A DNA stretch of 7,469 nt from an uncultured Ruminococcus sp. (GTDB lineage Bacteria > Bacillota > Clostridia > Oscillospirales > CAG-272), in NCBI GenBank assembly GCA_902791785.1, contig CADAXH010000055.1, positions 1-7,469 on the forward strand, read 5' to 3'. The notes beneath the pieces are model-generated. The model saw only the letters and a list, made by a program, of their open reading frames with translations. It had not been told where the DNA came from and did no database searches. Below, piece after piece: positions 1 to 6,304 of this stretch. A program made the translations under genes and the position numbers. Numbering within the stretch: the stretch's first letter is position 1; each line of letters opens with the position of its first letter.

Positions 1-165
1 GATAAGATCAAGGCTCTGTTCCCCAACACATACGGAAAGAACGAGATCACATTTGTTAAAGGCAGCAACACTTCTGAGGCAAAGAAGCAGGTTGTCGGAG
101 TGATCCTTTCCGGCGGACAGGCACCCGGTGGTCATAACGTGGTATGCGGTCTGTATGATGCGATC
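1..165 (+). pseudogene. Truncated PPi-dependent phosphofructokinase N-terminal fragment
   Basis: This stretch encodes what I recognise as the N-terminal segment of diphosphate--fructose-6-phosphate 1-phosphotransferase, which reversibly phosphorylates fructose 6-phosphate with PPi in the glycolysis of many anaerobes. The evidence is VGVILSGGQAPGGHNV (32-47) followed by CGLYDAI (49-55). Homology ends at a GATC (162-165), where the family would continue with a lysine-rich helix and then the GGPSG region. Only this start is present, so the enzyme cannot be active from this copy. It may be a relic joined to the next gene by deletion, or an artefactual join. Confidence 0.7.
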
Positions 166-1170
166 GGCCAGCCGTCCACCTGGCAGGACAATAACAATGT
201 CATTATGAACGACGTGGTATTCTATATATCCCCATATTACTATTATATCCGGGTCGGACAGACTAATTTCAGCAGATGGCAATTGGAGAGCTGGGCACAA
301 GATATAGCAAACGGAAGGCTGGATATTTATGTAACAATAGATGTCGGCCCCAGAATAATATACTGTTCAATGGACGGAAGTCCCAATATGATGCTTGAGG
401 ACATTGAAAGAAAAGTATCCAAAGATGTTTCTTCAATGTTCGGCATAGATAAATACTGGTACATCTACGGCGGCCACAGACTCTGGTTCAGCCCTGAAGA
501 GTATCCCAAAACATATTACCCGGACAACGAAAAAGTGGTTTATACAATAACAGAAACCGGCTGCATCCTGAATCCGCCGACACAGCAGGTGACAGGACTG
601 AAACACACAATAACAATTTCAATGCATCCTGAAGAGCCTGTGGTCACAATAAACCACGTCACGACAAACACATCTCAGGAAGAAGTAAAAGGTGCAAGCT
701 GGGCACTCACCGCCATGAGAAGCGGAGGCATAACAATAGTTCCCCAGACAACGACAGACACCGAACTCCTTCCGAACAGAAGCATTGTGTTCTGGCCCTA
801 CACTGACATAAACGATTCCAGACTGAGTCTGGGCAACAAATACGTAGTAATCAGACAGGATCCTTCGAATGTCAACCCGATCAAGCTTGGTTTTACCAAT
901 TCAATCGGCAAAGTCATGTACCTTAACGGAAATGTAGCTTGCAGTGTTTCATTCGGAACGTCTTATGAAGATGGCGAGTATCCGGATTTCGGGGCCTCAT
1001 GCGAAGTGTATGAAAGCGACTACTTCACAGAAGTTGAAACATTGTCCCCTCTCAAGACCCTTGCGGAAGGAGCAAGCATATCCCATACAGAAAAATGGAA
1101 ATTTGCTTCCGATGTCAACATGACATCATTCGATGACGAGTCAATAGACGCTTTGTCCAGAATAATATAG
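1..1170 (+). CDS. Chimeric partial ORF: phosphofructokinase (PPi) N-terminal piece joined to a DUF4380-like mutarotase-fold protein
   Basis: The frame is open from base 1, so the 5' end is missing; it encodes 389 residues to the TAG. Residues 1-55 (bases 1-165) look like the N-terminus of PPi-dependent 6-phosphofructokinase, with FPNTYG at 8-13 and the glycine-rich phosphate-binding stretch SGGQAPGGHNV at 37-47. After DAI (53-55) the resemblance stops; the catalytic parts of that enzyme (GGDDSN-type and PKTIDGD-type motifs) are absent. From about residue 75 onward the protein resembles the DUF4380/galactose-mutarotase-like fold: VGPRII at 115-120, GGHRLW at 157-162, YYPDN at 172-176 and the C-terminal ETLSPL at 346-351 followed by the SHTEKW strand. 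No catalytic role can be assigned to this second part. The native start of the second part is unclear: ATG 205 is in frame but has no well-placed ribosome site. A real fusion and an assembly or cloning chimera are both possible. Confidence is high for the two family resemblances and low that this is one functional protein. Confidence 0.75.
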   Translation, partial: DKIKALFPNTYGKNEITFVKGSNTSEAKKQVVGVILSGGQAPGGHNVVCGLYDAIGQPSTWQDNNNVIMNDVVFYISPYYYYIRVGQTNFSRWQLESWAQDIANGRLDIYVTIDVGPRIIYCSMDGSPNMMLEDIERKVSKDVSSMFGIDKYWYIYGGHRLWFSPEEYPKTYYPDNEKVVYTITETGCILNPPTQQVTGLKHTITISMHPEEPVVTINHVTTNTSQEEVKGASWALTAMRSGGITIVPQTTTDTELLPNRSIVFWPYTDINDSRLSLGNKYVVIRQDPSNVNPIKLGFTNSIGKVMYLNGNVACSVSFGTSYEDGEYPDFGASCEVYESDYFTEVETLSPLKTLAEGASISHTEKWKFASDVNMTSFDDESIDALSRII

Positions 1171-1174
1171 CATT

Positions 1175-1215
1175 TTGTCTCACCTCTCTTTCAGACAGGT
1201 GAGACAATCATTGTT
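1175..1215 (+). terminator. Hairpin after the mutarotase-like gene, probable terminator
   Basis: An 11-bp perfect stem pairs 1175-1185 (TTGTCTCACCT) with 1197-1207 (AGGTGAGACAA) around an 11-nt loop, beginning five bases after the TAG. The following TCATTGTT is only moderately T-rich, so termination may be partial, with some read-through into the downstream operon. The stretch 1208-1254 shows no convincing -35/-10 pair. Confidence 0.6.
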
Positions 1216-1254
1216 ACAGCTCGTCTAATTAACAAAGAAGTTCACATAATAGCC

Positions 1255-1259
1255 AGGAG
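1255..1259 (+). promoter_or_regulatory. Ribosome binding site that selects ATG 1266
   Basis: AGGAG lies six bases before ATG 1266. The alternative in-frame ATG at 1260 directly abuts this site and cannot be read from it. The start at 1266 also gives a cleaner signal peptide (MKKRIC...). Confidence 0.75.
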
Positions 1260-1265
1260 ATGTTT

Positions 1266-2141
1266 ATGAAAAAAAGAATTTGCATTTTTTTATCCGTACT
1301 TGTTTTGTTTACATGTATTTTCAGCATTTCTGCAAGTGCAGACATGGGCCCCAAGCCACAATTGACAATAAAAGTTGACAATCCGCCTCAGGGACTATAC
1401 TATCTGGATTTGCTTCTGCCCGGAGACGCGGACGGCGAAAAATGGCACCCGAATGTAGAAAATGATCAGGAAAACAACAGTTATGACAGTTCACTTTTTA
1501 ATGTACTAAAGGAATATAACGAACCGGGCTGGCATACGGGACTGGTTCAGGGAACAGGCGCTCCCATGTGGGGAGACATTTATTCCGATAGCAATAGTTT
1601 CCACTTCAGATATTTTGGTCTTCCGGGAGTGGGAAACAAATATAAAATAATAATGGTGCTCTCCGATGGAAGCACCGTGGTTTCCGAAGAGCTGACAAGA
1701 AAGATCTATCAGGAAGAGATCACTGTTTCCTATTCAGCTGAAACAGGAATCAAGGTAACTCATGAAAAAAGCAAGTTCCTGATGTTCATCATCCAGTTCC
1801 TTCCGACAATTGCAGTCACGCTTATCATCGAAATTCTGCTGCTTCTCGTGTTCAAAATATCCATCAAGGACAATCTTGTTCTTGTTCTCATTACAAACAT
1901 TCTGACGAATATTGGGTTAAACCTGATTCTGTTCTTTACAAACATTTCATCCGGATATCTGTCGTCATTTATGCTCATAATTCCGCTTGAAATCGCAATC
2001 ATCATAGCTGAATGCATAACATATGCAGTACTGATGAAATCCAACAGCAAAGTGAGAAATGTCGTTTACGCAATTGTGGCAAACGTCTCATCTGCTGTTC
2101 TCGGATTCCTGATACTTCTTATTCCGGGAATTTTTAAGTGA
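1266..2141 (+). CDS. Signal-peptide protein with extracytoplasmic domain and four C-terminal membrane helices
   Basis: The function is not known to me. From ATG 1266 the protein has 291 residues. A signal peptide (basic KKR, then a hydrophobic core at 5-21) ends in ASA, with likely cleavage between 25 and 26. The mature protein would begin DMGPKP, an opening I associate with a group of uncharacterised clostridial envelope proteins. Residues ~26-168 form a predicted external domain rich in aromatic and Gly residues. Four hydrophobic segments follow at about 171-196, 203-226, 229-256 and 265-288, and the protein ends shortly after the last. The stop overlaps the start of the next gene by four bases (GTGA), so translation is probably coupled to the esterase-acyltransferase fusion. 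I infer a sensor, anchor or transport role at the membrane for the acyl/ester enzyme next to it, but no catalytic motif supports any specific activity. Confidence 0.8.
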   Translation: MKKRICIFLSVLVLFTCIFSISASADMGPKPQLTIKVDNPPQGLYYLDLLLPGDADGEKWHPNVENDQENNSYDSSLFNVLKEYNEPGWHTGLVQGTGAPMWGDIYSDSNSFHFRYFGLPGVGNKYKIIMVLSDGSTVVSEELTRKIYQEEITVSYSAETGIKVTHEKSKFLMFIIQFLPTIAVTLIIEILLLLVFKISIKDNLVLVLITNILTNIGLNLILFFTNISSGYLSSFMLIIPLEIAIIIAECITYAVLMKSNSKVRNVVYAIVANVSSAVLGFLILLIPGIFK

Positions 2142-4327
2142 AAAAGAATATAAAAACATCTCTTCTGCGCTCCGAATTGAAACTGACAAAAAATGCCATA
2201 AACAGCATCTCCGTTCAGTTGTCAAGAGACGGACAGAATAAAATAGGATTACTTTTATCCAGACAACACAAAAACAATGTATCATACGAAAAACACAGCT
2301 TCGACAATTTTGAGGGAGAATGGATCCACCCTGCAGGAATAAAAAGCAAGGGAGCGGTTCTCTATCTCCACGGCGGAGGATATACCACCGGCGGCCTCGA
2401 ATATTGCCGGGGCTTTGGCTCGCTTATAGCGGACTCTACAGGCGCAGACGTCCTGACTTCAGCATACAGGCTGGCCCCTGAAAATCCTTTTCCCGCAGCG
2501 CTTGAAGACGCATATGAAGCATATATGTACATGCTTTCGTGCGGATATGAGAGCAAAAATATCGTGCTTTGCGGCGAATCAGCAGGCGGAGGGCTTTGCT
2601 ATGCCCTTTCAATGATGCTCAGAGACAAAGGAAAACCCATGCCAGGGTACATCATTGCTTTTTCTCCCTGGGTGGACCTGACATGTTCTCTTCCTTCACA
2701 CAAATACAACAAGAAAAAAGATCCGTCTCTCACAACAAAACACCTTATTGACCAGGCAATTATGTATGCATCGGACAATCTGAAGAATCCTTACGTTTCT
2801 CCTCTTTACGGTGACTTGTCCAGTCTTCCCGATTCACGCATATTCGTCGGTGGAGACGAGATTCTGCTCAATGACTCCATGGTCATGTGCGACAAGCTGA
2901 AAAATTCAGGAAGCAGGTGCAGCCTCACAATAAAGAATGGAATGTGGCATGCATACGTATTATTCGGTGTCAAAGAAGCCCAGGATGATCTAGAAAAGAT
3001 CAAATCGCTGATTCAAAGTGTAACGCAGTCATACGGAAACAAAAACTGGCTCAAGCTTGACAATGCTGCAAAAATATATCCCGCTGCAAGAAAGAGGAAC
3101 TGGAGCAATGTCTTCAGAGTGTCCGCCACATTGAAGGAAAATGTGGACGTCGATGTTCTGAAAAGCGCAATCAGGATAACAACAGCAAGATTTCCTTCAA
3201 TTGCTGTCAGGCTGCGTCGCGGTGTGTTCTGGTATTATCTGGAAAAGATAGATTCTCTTCCGGAACCAATTCAGGATTCTCCTTATCCCTGCCAACTGAT
3301 GAAAAACAATGAACTGAAAAAATGCGCATTCAGAGTATTGTACTACAACAGGAGAATATCCATTGAAGTATTCCATGCCCTGACTGACGGCACGGGCGCC
3401 ATGATATTTCTGAAATCCCTGGTCGCAGAATATATTACACAAAAATATAAAATCCGGATATCCAGCACTGACGGAGTAATTGACAGAACCGAACGCCCGT
3501 CGCCTGAAGAGATTGAGGATAGTTTTGTAAAGAACAAAGGCGATTACTCAAAGCCAAGAAACAATGCTGTCTCATATAAAATCAAGGGCATAAAAGAGCC
3601 TGAAGGCTATCTGAACATCATTACGGGAATCATTGATTTGAATGACATAAGGCGTGTTGCCAAATCTTATGATGTTTCCATAACCAACTATCTGACTGCC
3701 GTGATGATCAAATCCGTAATAAAACTTCAGAACGAATCGGGAGTACAAAACAACAGACAAAAACCGGTATCAATTCTGGTTCCGATTAATCTCAGACCAT
3801 TCTTCTCTTCAAAAACGCTGAGAAACTTTTCCATGTTTGCGAATGTCGGAGTAGATCCGAAAGAGGGACAATACTCCATGGAAGAGCTTACCGAGATAGT
3901 GAAGCATCAGATGAAGCTTTATGCGACAGAAAAGAACCTGAGAGCTATGATAACAACCAATGTTAAATCCGAACAGTCGCTTGCACTCAGACTAGTGCCC
4001 CTGTTCATTAAAGACTTCGTAATGAAAATGGTGTACAATCAGGTTGGCGAAAGAACATCAAGCACAACCATTTCAAATCTCGGACTTCAGACACTTCCTG
4101 CTGAGATGGCTGGATATGTGGATCATCTCGATTTTGTTCTGGGAATACTTTCTGACACTGCATATAACTGCTCTGCCGTTTCGTACGGAGACAAAATGAG
4201 ATTTAATTTTACAAACAACATTGAAAGCCATGAACTGGAAAGGCTGTTCTTTACAGAGCTTGTCAAATCAGGCATTCATGTGCTTATAGAAAATAATGAA
4301 AAAGATACGAGCGGAGGTGATAAATAA
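2138..4327 (+). CDS. Fusion of HSL-type alpha/beta-hydrolase esterase with a condensation/alcohol-acyltransferase-like domain
   Basis: The protein has 729 residues in two enzyme-like parts. Residues ~50-295 are an alpha/beta hydrolase of the hormone-sensitive-lipase group. They carry the oxyanion motif HGGG (78-81), the nucleophile elbow GESAGG (146-151, Ser148), a probable acid in GGDEILLND (Asp240) and the catalytic His in GMWHAY (His271). Residues ~303-715 resemble the CoA-dependent acyltransferase superfamily that includes condensation domains, PapA and alcohol acetyltransferases. The active-site HxxxDG is present as HALTDG (413-418), and a PINLRPF strand (549-555) matches that superfamily. 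The expected chemistry is ester hydrolysis in the first half and acyl transfer to an alcohol or amine in the second; the substrate is not known. There is no signal peptide or membrane helix, so it should be cytoplasmic. The GTG start overlaps the previous stop by four bases with a weak GGGA eight bases upstream, suggesting translational coupling. Both active sites look intact. The fold calls are firm; the exact family of the second half is less so. Confidence 0.88.
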   Translation: MKKNIKTSLLRSELKLTKNAINSISVQLSRDGQNKIGLLLSRQHKNNVSYEKHSFDNFEGEWIHPAGIKSKGAVLYLHGGGYTTGGLEYCRGFGSLIADSTGADVLTSAYRLAPENPFPAALEDAYEAYMYMLSCGYESKNIVLCGESAGGGLCYALSMMLRDKGKPMPGYIIAFSPWVDLTCSLPSHKYNKKKDPSLTTKHLIDQAIMYASDNLKNPYVSPLYGDLSSLPDSRIFVGGDEILLNDSMVMCDKLKNSGSRCSLTIKNGMWHAYVLFGVKEAQDDLEKIKSLIQSVTQSYGNKNWLKLDNAAKIYPAARKRNWSNVFRVSATLKENVDVDVLKSAIRITTARFPSIAVRLRRGVFWYYLEKIDSLPEPIQDSPYPCQLMKNNELKKCAFRVLYYNRRISIEVFHALTDGTGAMIFLKSLVAEYITQKYKIRISSTDGVIDRTERPSPEEIEDSFVKNKGDYSKPRNNAVSYKIKGIKEPEGYLNIITGIIDLNDIRRVAKSYDVSITNYLTAVMIKSVIKLQNESGVQNNRQKPVSILVPINLRPFFSSKTLRNFSMFANVGVDPKEGQYSMEELTEIVKHQMKLYATEKNLRAMITTNVKSEQSLALRLVPLFIKDFVMKMVYNQVGERTSSTTISNLGLQTLPAEMAGYVDHLDFVLGILSDTAYNCSAVSYGDKMRFNFTNNIESHELERLFFTELVKSGIHVLIENNEKDTSGGDK
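4313..4320 (+). promoter_or_regulatory. Strong ribosome binding site inside the end of the fusion gene
   Basis: GGAGGTGA lies six bases before ATG 4327, within the last codons of the upstream gene. It fixes the start of the zinc-ribbon gene and suggests that gene is translated strongly, perhaps more than its upstream partner. Confidence 0.8.
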
Positions 4328-5025
4328 TGGCATATTGCGTAAAATGCGGTGTAGAACTGGAGCCTGGTGCATCAAAATGTCCTCTGTGCAACACCCCGGT
4401 TGTTCTTCCGTTTGAGCAAACTTCGACTTTTGACAAGCCTTATCCTGTATTCAAACCAAAGCCAAAACTGAAAATAGGAAAAGGAACCGCAATGGTGGTA
4501 GTTGGCCTGATACTCCTTCTTCCATTGTTAATAACGATTATTTCAGATTTATCCATAAACAAATCTTTTACATGGTCGCTATACGTTATCTCTTCACTTC
4601 TGGCATTTTATGTAATCGTAGCATCCATAGTTATGCTTAAGGAAAAGCCGCTGATGTCGATCATCGTAATAGGGCTGGATATAGCATCATTTCTGATGTT
4701 TATTAACTACATGACCCACGGAAACTGGTATTTGAAATTTGCACTGCCTCTCGTAGTACTTTTATCCGTATTTGCTGTTTTACTGGCAGTCCTGTTACGA
4801 AAGCATCTGATCAAGATACCAACCCTTGTATCTGTTTCAATGCTCTTTGTCGGAGTTGTCTGCCTCGTTATAGAAATACTGCTGAGCCTGATGATCAATG
4901 GGAAGGTTGTCCTGTTGTGGTCGCTATATCCGTTCTCTACTCTGTTTATATTGTCTCTTGTGGTTTGGATTATATTCAGGAGCAAGGCAATTGTAGAAAA
5001 ACTCAAAAAGAAATTTTTCATTTGA
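4327..5025 (+). CDS. Zinc-ribbon, six-helix membrane protein (DUF6320-like)
   Basis: The protein has 232 residues. The N-terminus holds a compact zinc ribbon with four cysteines (C4, C7, C18, C21; CVKC and CPLC). A proline/lysine linker (~38-52) follows, then six hydrophobic segments at about 55-73, 82-104, 108-129, 137-157, 166-189 and 194-217, and a basic tail (KLKKK). This layout matches the clostridial family I know as DUF6320, which has no assigned function. As I recall, it tends to lie beside genes for alcohol-acetyltransferase-like proteins, as here. The start overlaps the preceding stop by one base (TAATG), and a strong ribosome site lies inside the upstream gene, so it is part of the same operon. 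The inferred role is a membrane partner or regulator of the upstream fusion enzyme, with the ribbon probably cytoplasmic. No catalytic residues are evident. Confidence 0.82.
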   Translation: MAYCVKCGVELEPGASKCPLCNTPVVLPFEQTSTFDKPYPVFKPKPKLKIGKGTAMVVVGLILLLPLLITIISDLSINKSFTWSLYVISSLLAFYVIVASIVMLKEKPLMSIIVIGLDIASFLMFINYMTHGNWYLKFALPLVVLLSVFAVLLAVLLRKHLIKIPTLVSVSMLFVGVVCLVIEILLSLMINGKVVLLWSLYPFSTLFILSLVVWIIFRSKAIVEKLKKKFFI

Positions 5026-5034
5026 GTTATTTTC
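5000..5034 (+). terminator. Weak AT-rich terminator overlapping the end of the three-gene operon
   Basis: Eight pairs form between 5000-5007 (AACTCAAA) and 5021-5028 (TTTGAGTT). The loop can make three further inner pairs, and ATTTTCC follows. The TGA stop lies in the right arm. The stem is AT-rich and the T-run is interrupted, so termination is probably incomplete. The position, just before the cysK promoter, supports a boundary between transcription units. Confidence 0.4.
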
Positions 5035-5037
5035 CTG

Positions 5038-5066
5038 TTTACATTCTCTTCCGGATGAGGTATAAT
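5038..5066 (+). promoter_or_regulatory. Sigma-A type promoter for cysK
   Basis: TTTACA (5038-5043) and a perfect TATAAT (5061-5066) are separated by exactly 17 bases, so transcription should begin near 5073. The 5' leader before cysK would be about 115 bases. An imperfect dyad (ATAATCCTA at 5062-5070 against TAGGTTAT at 5080-5087, one base out of register) overlaps the -10 and start site. It could be an operator, but I cannot assign a regulator. Confidence 0.8.
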
Positions 5067-5106
5067 CCTACCAAAAAGATAGGTTATTAAAAAGGAGAGA
5101 CGAAAT

Positions 5107-5175
5107 ATGTTCAAGTTGGATTTTCGATGTACCGTAGTTTTTTTCGGAAAAAACTTCTACATTAATACATATTAA
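5107..5175 (+). CDS. 22-codon leader ORF upstream of cysK
   Basis: ATG 5107 follows AAAGGAG (5091-5097) at a nine-base spacing. The frame runs 22 codons to TAA 5173-5175, which falls inside the cysK ribosome site. The peptide begins MFKLDFRC and has one Cys codon (codon 8, 5128-5130) and several aromatic residues; it is not recognisable as a known protein. The position between a strong promoter and cysK, the good ribosome site and the stop that abuts the cysK Shine-Dalgarno favour a regulatory leader peptide over a functional protein. Codons 3-7 also form one arm of a helix with the cysK ribosome site. Translation is predicted, not proven. Confidence 0.6.
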   Translation: MFKLDFRCTVVFFGKNFYINTY

Positions 5176-5187
5176 GGAGAATCCAAC
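5115..5187 (+). promoter_or_regulatory. Leader RNA helix that can hide the cysK ribosome binding site
   Basis: Bases 5115-5125 (GTTGGATTTTC) pair with 5177-5187 (GAGAATCCAAC) in 11 consecutive pairs, one of them G-U. The right arm covers most of the cysK Shine-Dalgarno (AAGGAGA, 5174-5180) and ends one base before the ATG. A nested AT-rich hairpin sits inside the 51-base loop: 5136-5143 pairs with 5148-5155 around UCGG. The left arm lies within codons 3-7 of the leader ORF, so a ribosome there, or stalled at the Cys codon just after it, would open the helix. This is the layout of a translational attenuator; the cysteine link is inference. Confidence 0.55.
5174..5180 (+). promoter_or_regulatory. 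cysK ribosome binding site
   Basis: AAGGAGA lies seven bases before ATG 5188. It overlaps the leader ORF stop codon and is largely contained in the right arm of the leader helix, so its accessibility probably sets cysK output. Confidence 0.8.
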
Positions 5188-6120
5188 ATGAGCAAAAGAA
5201 TATATAAATCCATTTCCGAACTTGTCGGAAAAACACCTCTCGTAGAACTTGTAAACTACGAAAAAGCAAACTCACTCAATGCAAGAATACTTGCAAAACT
5301 TGAATATTTCAATCCGGCAGGTTCCGTAAAAGACAGAATTGCAAAAGCTATCATAGATGATGCTGAGGCAAAGGGAGTTTTAAAACCGGGCGGAACTATT
5401 ATAGAACCCACGTCAGGCAACACGGGAATCGGCCTCGCTGCAATTGCAGCATCAAGAGGATACAGGCTTATCATTACCCTTCCGGACACAATGTCTGTAG
5501 AGAGAAGGAACCTGATTAAGGCATATGGTGCTGAACTGGTTCTGACAGATGGTTCAAAAGGGATGAAAGGCGCAATAGAAAAAGCCAATGAAATCCACAA
5601 CAGCATTAAAGGTTCAATTATTGCAGGTCAATTTGTAAATCCCGCAAATCCCAAAGCACATTATGAGACAACAGGTCCGGAAATATATGAAGACACTGAC
5701 GGCAGCATCGACTTTTTTGTATCGGGAGTAGGTACAGGTGGTACAATTTCAGGAACCGGAAAATATCTGAAAGAAAAAAATCCGGACATCAAGGTGGTTG
5801 CTGTTGAACCGGCAGGATCACCGGTACTCTCCAAAGGTCAGTCCGGATCGCACAAAATTCAGGGTATCGGTGCAGGTTTTGTTCCCGACACATTGGACGT
5901 TTCTATTTATGATGAAATAATAACAGTAGAAAACGAAGATGCTTTCAAAACCGGAAAAACGATTGCAAGAACAGACGGAATACTCGTAGGTATTTCTTCA
6001 GGTGCAGCACTCTGGGCAGCAACACAAATTGCCAAAAGACCATCAAGTGCAGGGAAAACAATAGTTGTACTTCTTCCCGATACCGGAGACAGATATCTGT
6101 CAACACCGCTTTTTGAGTAA
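5188..6120 (+). CDS. cysK: Cysteine synthase A (O-acetylserine sulfhydrylase)
   Basis: This PLP enzyme makes L-cysteine and acetate from O-acetyl-L-serine and sulfide in the cytoplasm, the last step of cysteine synthesis. Its 310 residues are the usual length for the family. The PLP lysine is Lys48 in NPAGSVKDR (42-50). The substrate loop is TSGNTG (75-80), the phosphate-binding glycine loop is GTGGTISGTG (182-191), and ISSGAA (269-274) and LPDTGDRYLST (296-306) are conserved C-terminal motifs. All key residues are present. The gene has its own promoter and a leader with a short ORF that can control its ribosome site, and it ends at a strong terminator, so it is a single-gene unit. Cystathionine beta-synthase and CysM are close paralogues, but the length and the absence of CBS domains favour CysK. 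Confidence 0.95.
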   Translation: MSKRIYKSISELVGKTPLVELVNYEKANSLNARILAKLEYFNPAGSVKDRIAKAIIDDAEAKGVLKPGGTIIEPTSGNTGIGLAAIAASRGYRLIITLPDTMSVERRNLIKAYGAELVLTDGSKGMKGAIEKANEIHNSIKGSIIAGQFVNPANPKAHYETTGPEIYEDTDGSIDFFVSGVGTGGTISGTGKYLKEKNPDIKVVAVEPAGSPVLSKGQSGSHKIQGIGAGFVPDTLDVSIYDEIITVENEDAFKTGKTIARTDGILVGISSGAALWAATQIAKRPSSAGKTIVVLLPDTGDRYLSTPLFE

Positions 6121-6132
6121 GTAAATATGTAA

Positions 6133-6175
6133 TTACGGCATGGATTTGAATGGTTCCATGCCGTAAATTTTGATT
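6133..6175 (+). terminator. Rho-independent terminator of cysK
   Basis: Twelve perfect pairs form between 6133-6144 (TTACGGCATGGA) and 6155-6166 (TCCATGCCGTAA), with a 10-base loop, followed by ATTTTGATT. It begins 12 bases after the cysK stop. The stem could also slow transcripts arriving from the convergent EAL gene, but the T-run favours the plus strand. Confidence 0.85.
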
Positions 6176-6190
6176 ATTCACTTTTTTTGA

Positions 6191-6250
6191 TACCGAGCAT
6201 CCAGAACCGGCAAACCGGAATGAAGGTGAGTCAATGCCGCCACTACTGCT
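6191..6250. other. GC-richer intergenic patch of unknown origin
   Basis: Between the cysK terminator and the EAL gene lies a compact stretch richer in G and C than its surroundings. It contains a small hairpin (CCGG 6207-6210, loop CAAA, CCGG 6215-6218). Read on the minus strand, 6178-6267 gives a 29-codon stop-bounded frame of protein-like composition (including AALTHLHSGLPVLDARYQKK just before the stop) that lacks an ATG. It could be the tail of a decayed gene or an RNA element; I recognise neither. Confidence 0.25.
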
Positions 6251-6304
6251 TCCAAATGTACTATACATTAAGAAGGATTAATGCAATAGAAAATAATGAT
6301 TTTT

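Noticed and set aside
1211..1250. Promoter TTGTTA ... CATAAT before the three-gene operon
   Set aside because: The spacing is 28 bases and the -10 would nearly touch the ribosome site; no other hexamer pair is convincing, so the operon promoter remains unseen.
4707..5114. 135-aa minus-strand frame opposite the zinc-ribbon gene
   Set aside because: It is antisense to a membrane gene with clear coding features and covers the cysK promoter; no recognisable protein.
5073..5187. T-box or SAM riboswitch in the cysK leader
   Set aside because: The leader is only about 115 bases, has no T-box TGGN-type sequence or S-box core and no intrinsic terminator; the short ORF and Shine-Dalgarno helix explain it better.
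6200..6250. Possible cobalamin or c-di-GMP riboswitch (GGCAAACC, GGTGAGTC and CCGCCACT resemble parts of those cores)
   Set aside because: Only scattered short matches; no B12-box (AGCCAGGAGACC-like) follows, the c-di-GMP core CGCAAAGC is absent, and no plus-strand gene lies downstream to be controlled.
5945..6268. 107-aa minus-strand frame across the cysK end and the terminator
   Set aside because: It mostly lies antisense to well-conserved cysK codons, has no ribosome site and runs through the terminator hairpin.
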